Source: DATBWZ01 sp036514535 (GTDB taxonomy: Bacteria > JAMCPX01 > DATBWZ01). Taken from it: a DNA stretch of 8,009 nt. The notes under the pieces were generated by a model that had not been told where the DNA came from, did not search any database, and was given only the letters and a program-made list of their open reading frames with translations. The stretch is taken from the NCBI GenBank assembly GCA_036514535.1, contig DATBWZ010000029.1, positions 1 through 8,009 on the forward strand, written 5' to 3'. How positions within the stretch are numbered: the first letter of the stretch is position 1; every line of letters starts with the position of its first letter. The position numbers were made by a program, and so were the translations under genes. Below are positions 6,091-8,009 of the stretch, one piece after another.

Positions 6091-7410
6091 TTGGATGCAA
6101 AAGATTACATACTGGTTCTTGGATTAAGCCATAAGACAGCCCCGATTGAACTCAGGGAGAAGCTTGCCCTGCCCGGAGAATCCATTGTGAAACTTCTCGG
6201 GATGCTGACCGGAAATAACTCTATAAAGGAAGCAATGATTATATCAACCTGCAACAGGGTGGAATTGTATTCTATTGCAAATGGGATCGGGGAGGCAATA
6301 GCACATGGAAAAGAGTCCATTGCGAAAATCCACAATCTCTCAACAATAGACTTTGAGCTATACTTGTATTCGCTTTCAGGTCTTGATGCGGTGCGTCATA
6401 TTTTTAGGGTTACGAGCAGCCTTGATTCCATGGTTGTGGGCGAACCGCAGATTCTCGGACAGATAAAAGAAGCCTTCAGAACTGCGATAGTCGCCAGGGC
6501 TGTTGGTCCCATTATTAACCGTTTGATGCACAGGGCATTCCATACTGCCAAGCGCGTCAGAACGGAGACCGGGATAGGCAGATCAGCGGTTTCGATCGGT
6601 TATGCCGCAGTGGAGTTGGCGAAGAAGATTTTCGGGGACCTTAAAGGGAAAAAGGTTATGGCAATGGGGACAGGCGAAATGGGCGAACTTGTATTGAGAC
6701 ATCTTATCAGTAACAATGTGGGCGAAATTTTTATAACAAACCGTACTTATTCGCGGGCAGAGACCCTTGCAAAGAGCATAAATGCGAAAGTGGTGAAGTT
6801 TGAGGATTATCCGTCAATTCTGCATACCGCAGATATTGTAATATGCTCCACTGGCTCGCCGCATTACATAATCAGGGCCGAAACAATGGGGGAGATGATG
6901 CGGAAGCGGAACAATCTGCCGATGTTTTTCATTGATATCTCCGTCCCGAGAAACATTGATCCAGCCTTGAATGACCTGGAAAACATTTACCTCTACGATA
7001 TTGATGATCTTGAAGAGGTTACCTGGGGCAATATCAAGGAGAGGGAAAAGGATGCCGCAAAGGCAGAAGATATTGTTTCAGAAGAGGTCAATACATTTGC
7101 TCTGGGGCTGGAGGAACTGAAAATCGTTCCCTTTGTTGTTGATCTAAAAAGCAGAATTGCCGAGCTTGCTGAAAGGGAATTGAAAGAAGCCATGTCAAAA
7201 ATGAAAAATCTTGATGATACGCAAAAGGGCATTTTAAAAGAAATGGCTGATGCTATAGTTAATAAATTGCTGCATAACCCGATTGCATCGCTGAAGAAGA
7301 TGCAGAGGAACGGAGAAATATACATTTATCTGGACGCAATAAAAGATATTTTTGGTCTTAAAAAAGGAAGAGAGGATGAAGAGAATAAGAATAGGAACGA
7401 GAGCGAGTAA
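6091..7410 (+). CDS. hemA: Glutamyl-tRNA reductase
   Basis: HemA reduces glutamyl-tRNA(Glu) with NADPH to glutamate 1-semialdehyde, the committed step of C5-pathway tetrapyrrole synthesis, in the cytosol. With the start at TTG 6091 it has 439 residues, a normal length. The N-terminus 'ILVLGLSHKTAPIELREK' (7-24) and the catalytic motif 'STCNRVELY' with Cys54 are typical. 'VVGEPQILGQIKEAF' begins near residue 115, and the NADPH Rossmann loop 'GTGEMGEL' at 193-200. The C-terminal dimerisation domain includes 'LLHNPIASLKKM' near residue 395. An in-frame ATG at 6052 would add 13 unconserved residues and overlap ccsA by 38 bp; TTG lies one base after the ccsA stop with a weak AGG (6081-6083) upstream, so I prefer TTG. 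A rare start so close to ccsA suggests translation coupled to it. The 3' end overlaps hemC by 35 bp. Confidence 0.93.
   Translation: MDAKDYILVLGLSHKTAPIELREKLALPGESIVKLLGMLTGNNSIKEAMIISTCNRVELYSIANGIGEAIAHGKESIAKIHNLSTIDFELYLYSLSGLDAVRHIFRVTSSLDSMVVGEPQILGQIKEAFRTAIVARAVGPIINRLMHRAFHTAKRVRTETGIGRSAVSIGYAAVELAKKIFGDLKGKKVMAMGTGEMGELVLRHLISNNVGEIFITNRTYSRAETLAKSINAKVVKFEDYPSILHTADIVICSTGSPHYIIRAETMGEMMRKRNNLPMFFIDISVPRNIDPALNDLENIYLYDIDDLEEVTWGNIKEREKDAAKAEDIVSEEVNTFALGLEELKIVPFVVDLKSRIAELAERELKEAMSKMKNLDDTQKGILKEMADAIVNKLLHNPIASLKKMQRNGEIYIYLDAIKDIFGLKKGREDEENKNRNESE
7365..7375 (+). promoter_or_regulatory. Ribosome binding site of hemC inside hemA
   Basis: AGGAAGAGAGG lies directly before the ATG at 7376, inside the hemA coding sequence. 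Its GGAAG at 7366-7370 is 5 nt from the start. It decides the hemC start and implies initiation within the 3' end of hemA. Confidence 0.55.
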
Positions 7411-8009
7411 ACTGGCGCTGGTACAGGCGAACGCTATTAAATCAGCAATTGAGAGAAAGCACGCAGGCATATCAGTTGAGATTATCAAGATAAAGACAAC
7501 AGGCGATAAAATACTGGATGTTCCGCTTGCAAAAATTGGTGGCAAGGGGTTGTTCGTTAAGGAGATAGAGGAGATGCTGTTGCGGAGGGATGTGGATATT
7601 GCTGTGCATTCCATGAAGGATGTTCCTGTTGAGATTCCGGAAGGGCTGGGTATTGTGGTTACTACCAAGAGGGAGGATCCAAGGGATGTTCTGATATCCT
7701 CTGACGGAAGAAGATTGTATGAGTTAAATAATGCGCTGATAGGGACAAGCAGTCTGAGACGGCAGGTCCAGTTGAAAAATATCCTAAGGTCTCCGATTAT
7801 CGAAAATCTCAGGGGAAACCTTGACACAAGGATCAGAAAACTGAAAGAGGGCAGATATGATGCTGTGATAGTTGCAATGGCGGGACTCAGGAGGATGGGG
7901 CTTCAGGCAGAGGTAACAGAGGTAATACCAACAGATGTAATGCTTCCAGCGGTAGGACAGGGCTGTCTTGGCATAGAGGCACACATGGATAATATGGAAG
8001 TAAGGGACA
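7376..8009 (+). CDS. hemC: Hydroxymethylbilane synthase (porphobilinogen deaminase), partial at 3' end
   Basis: HemC joins four porphobilinogen molecules into hydroxymethylbilane using a covalently bound dipyrromethane cofactor. The window contains the first 211 codons of a protein usually about 300-315 residues long. The N-terminus 'IRIGTRASKLALVQA' (4-18) is canonical. 'GKGLFVKEIE' is at 56-65. 'VHSMKDVP' (77-84) carries the catalytic Asp82, equivalent to E. coli Asp84. 'GTSSLRRQVQ' and 'NLRGNLDTRIRKL' supply the arginines that bind cofactor and substrate carboxylates. 'AVGQGCLGIE' has Cys197 where many homologues have Ala; it is not the cofactor-attachment cysteine, which lies beyond the window. 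The start overlaps hemA by 35 bp. In related hem operons the next genes are uroporphyrinogen III methyltransferase/synthase and hemB, but they are not visible here. Confidence 0.94.
   Translation, partial: MKRIRIGTRASKLALVQANAIKSAIERKHAGISVEIIKIKTTGDKILDVPLAKIGGKGLFVKEIEEMLLRRDVDIAVHSMKDVPVEIPEGLGIVVTTKREDPRDVLISSDGRRLYELNNALIGTSSLRRQVQLKNILRSPIIENLRGNLDTRIRKLKEGRYDAVIVAMAGLRRMGLQAEVTEVIPTDVMLPAVGQGCLGIEAHMDNMEVRD

Noticed and set aside
7234..7827. Minus-strand ORF of 197 codons opposite hemA/hemC
   Set aside because: It is antisense to two strongly conserved hem genes; the hydrophobic, serine-rich translation is what reversed coding sequence often gives.

Overview
The window is a compact stretch of bacterial chromosome, with genes nearly back to back and no RNA genes, mobile elements or CRISPR arrays visible. 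GmhA plus a WaaP/Kdo-type sugar kinase point to a Gram-negative cell that makes lipopolysaccharide. A C5-pathway HemA, a CcsA-type (system II) cytochrome c assembly protein, a Met8/SirC-type siroheme enzyme and a split, archaeal-style glutamate synthase are a combination familiar from anaerobic or respiratory lineages such as Desulfobacterota and Nitrospirota. That placement is inference from gene content; no marker gene in the window fixes the taxon.

Region 1 (1-2170, + strand) is the end of a glutamate synthase cluster. It holds the C-terminus of an FAD/NAD(P) oxidoreductase, then the glutamine amidotransferase subunit, then the GXGXG beta-helix subunit. These are separate proteins that correspond to domains fused in the usual large GltB. 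The FMN-binding synthase subunit is not in the window and probably lies upstream.

Region 2 (2182-2967, - strand) is a single WaaP/Kdo-kinase-like gene. It faces the glutamate synthase genes with only 11 bp between stops and diverges from gmhA across a 120-bp AT-rich gap.

Region 3 (3088-8009, + strand) is one tightly packed probable operon: gmhA, then a deoxyhypusine-synthase-like protein of unknown role, then precorrin-2 dehydrogenase/ferrochelatase, ccsA, hemA and hemC (cut by the window edge). Genes overlap (ATGA for gmhA to the DHS-like gene; 35 bp for hemA to hemC) or are separated by 1-9 bp. HemA and HemC start tetrapyrrole synthesis (glutamyl-tRNA to 5-aminolevulinate; porphobilinogen to hydroxymethylbilane). 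The Met8-type enzyme takes the siroheme branch, and CcsA is the kind of membrane protein that attaches heme to c-type cytochromes. The kinase and gmhA flank one intergenic gap and both fit LPS inner-core heptose metabolism.

Most of the window is recognisable housekeeping. The least explained part is the DHS-like gene between the heptose and tetrapyrrole genes. I see no clear evidence for an undescribed multi-gene system.
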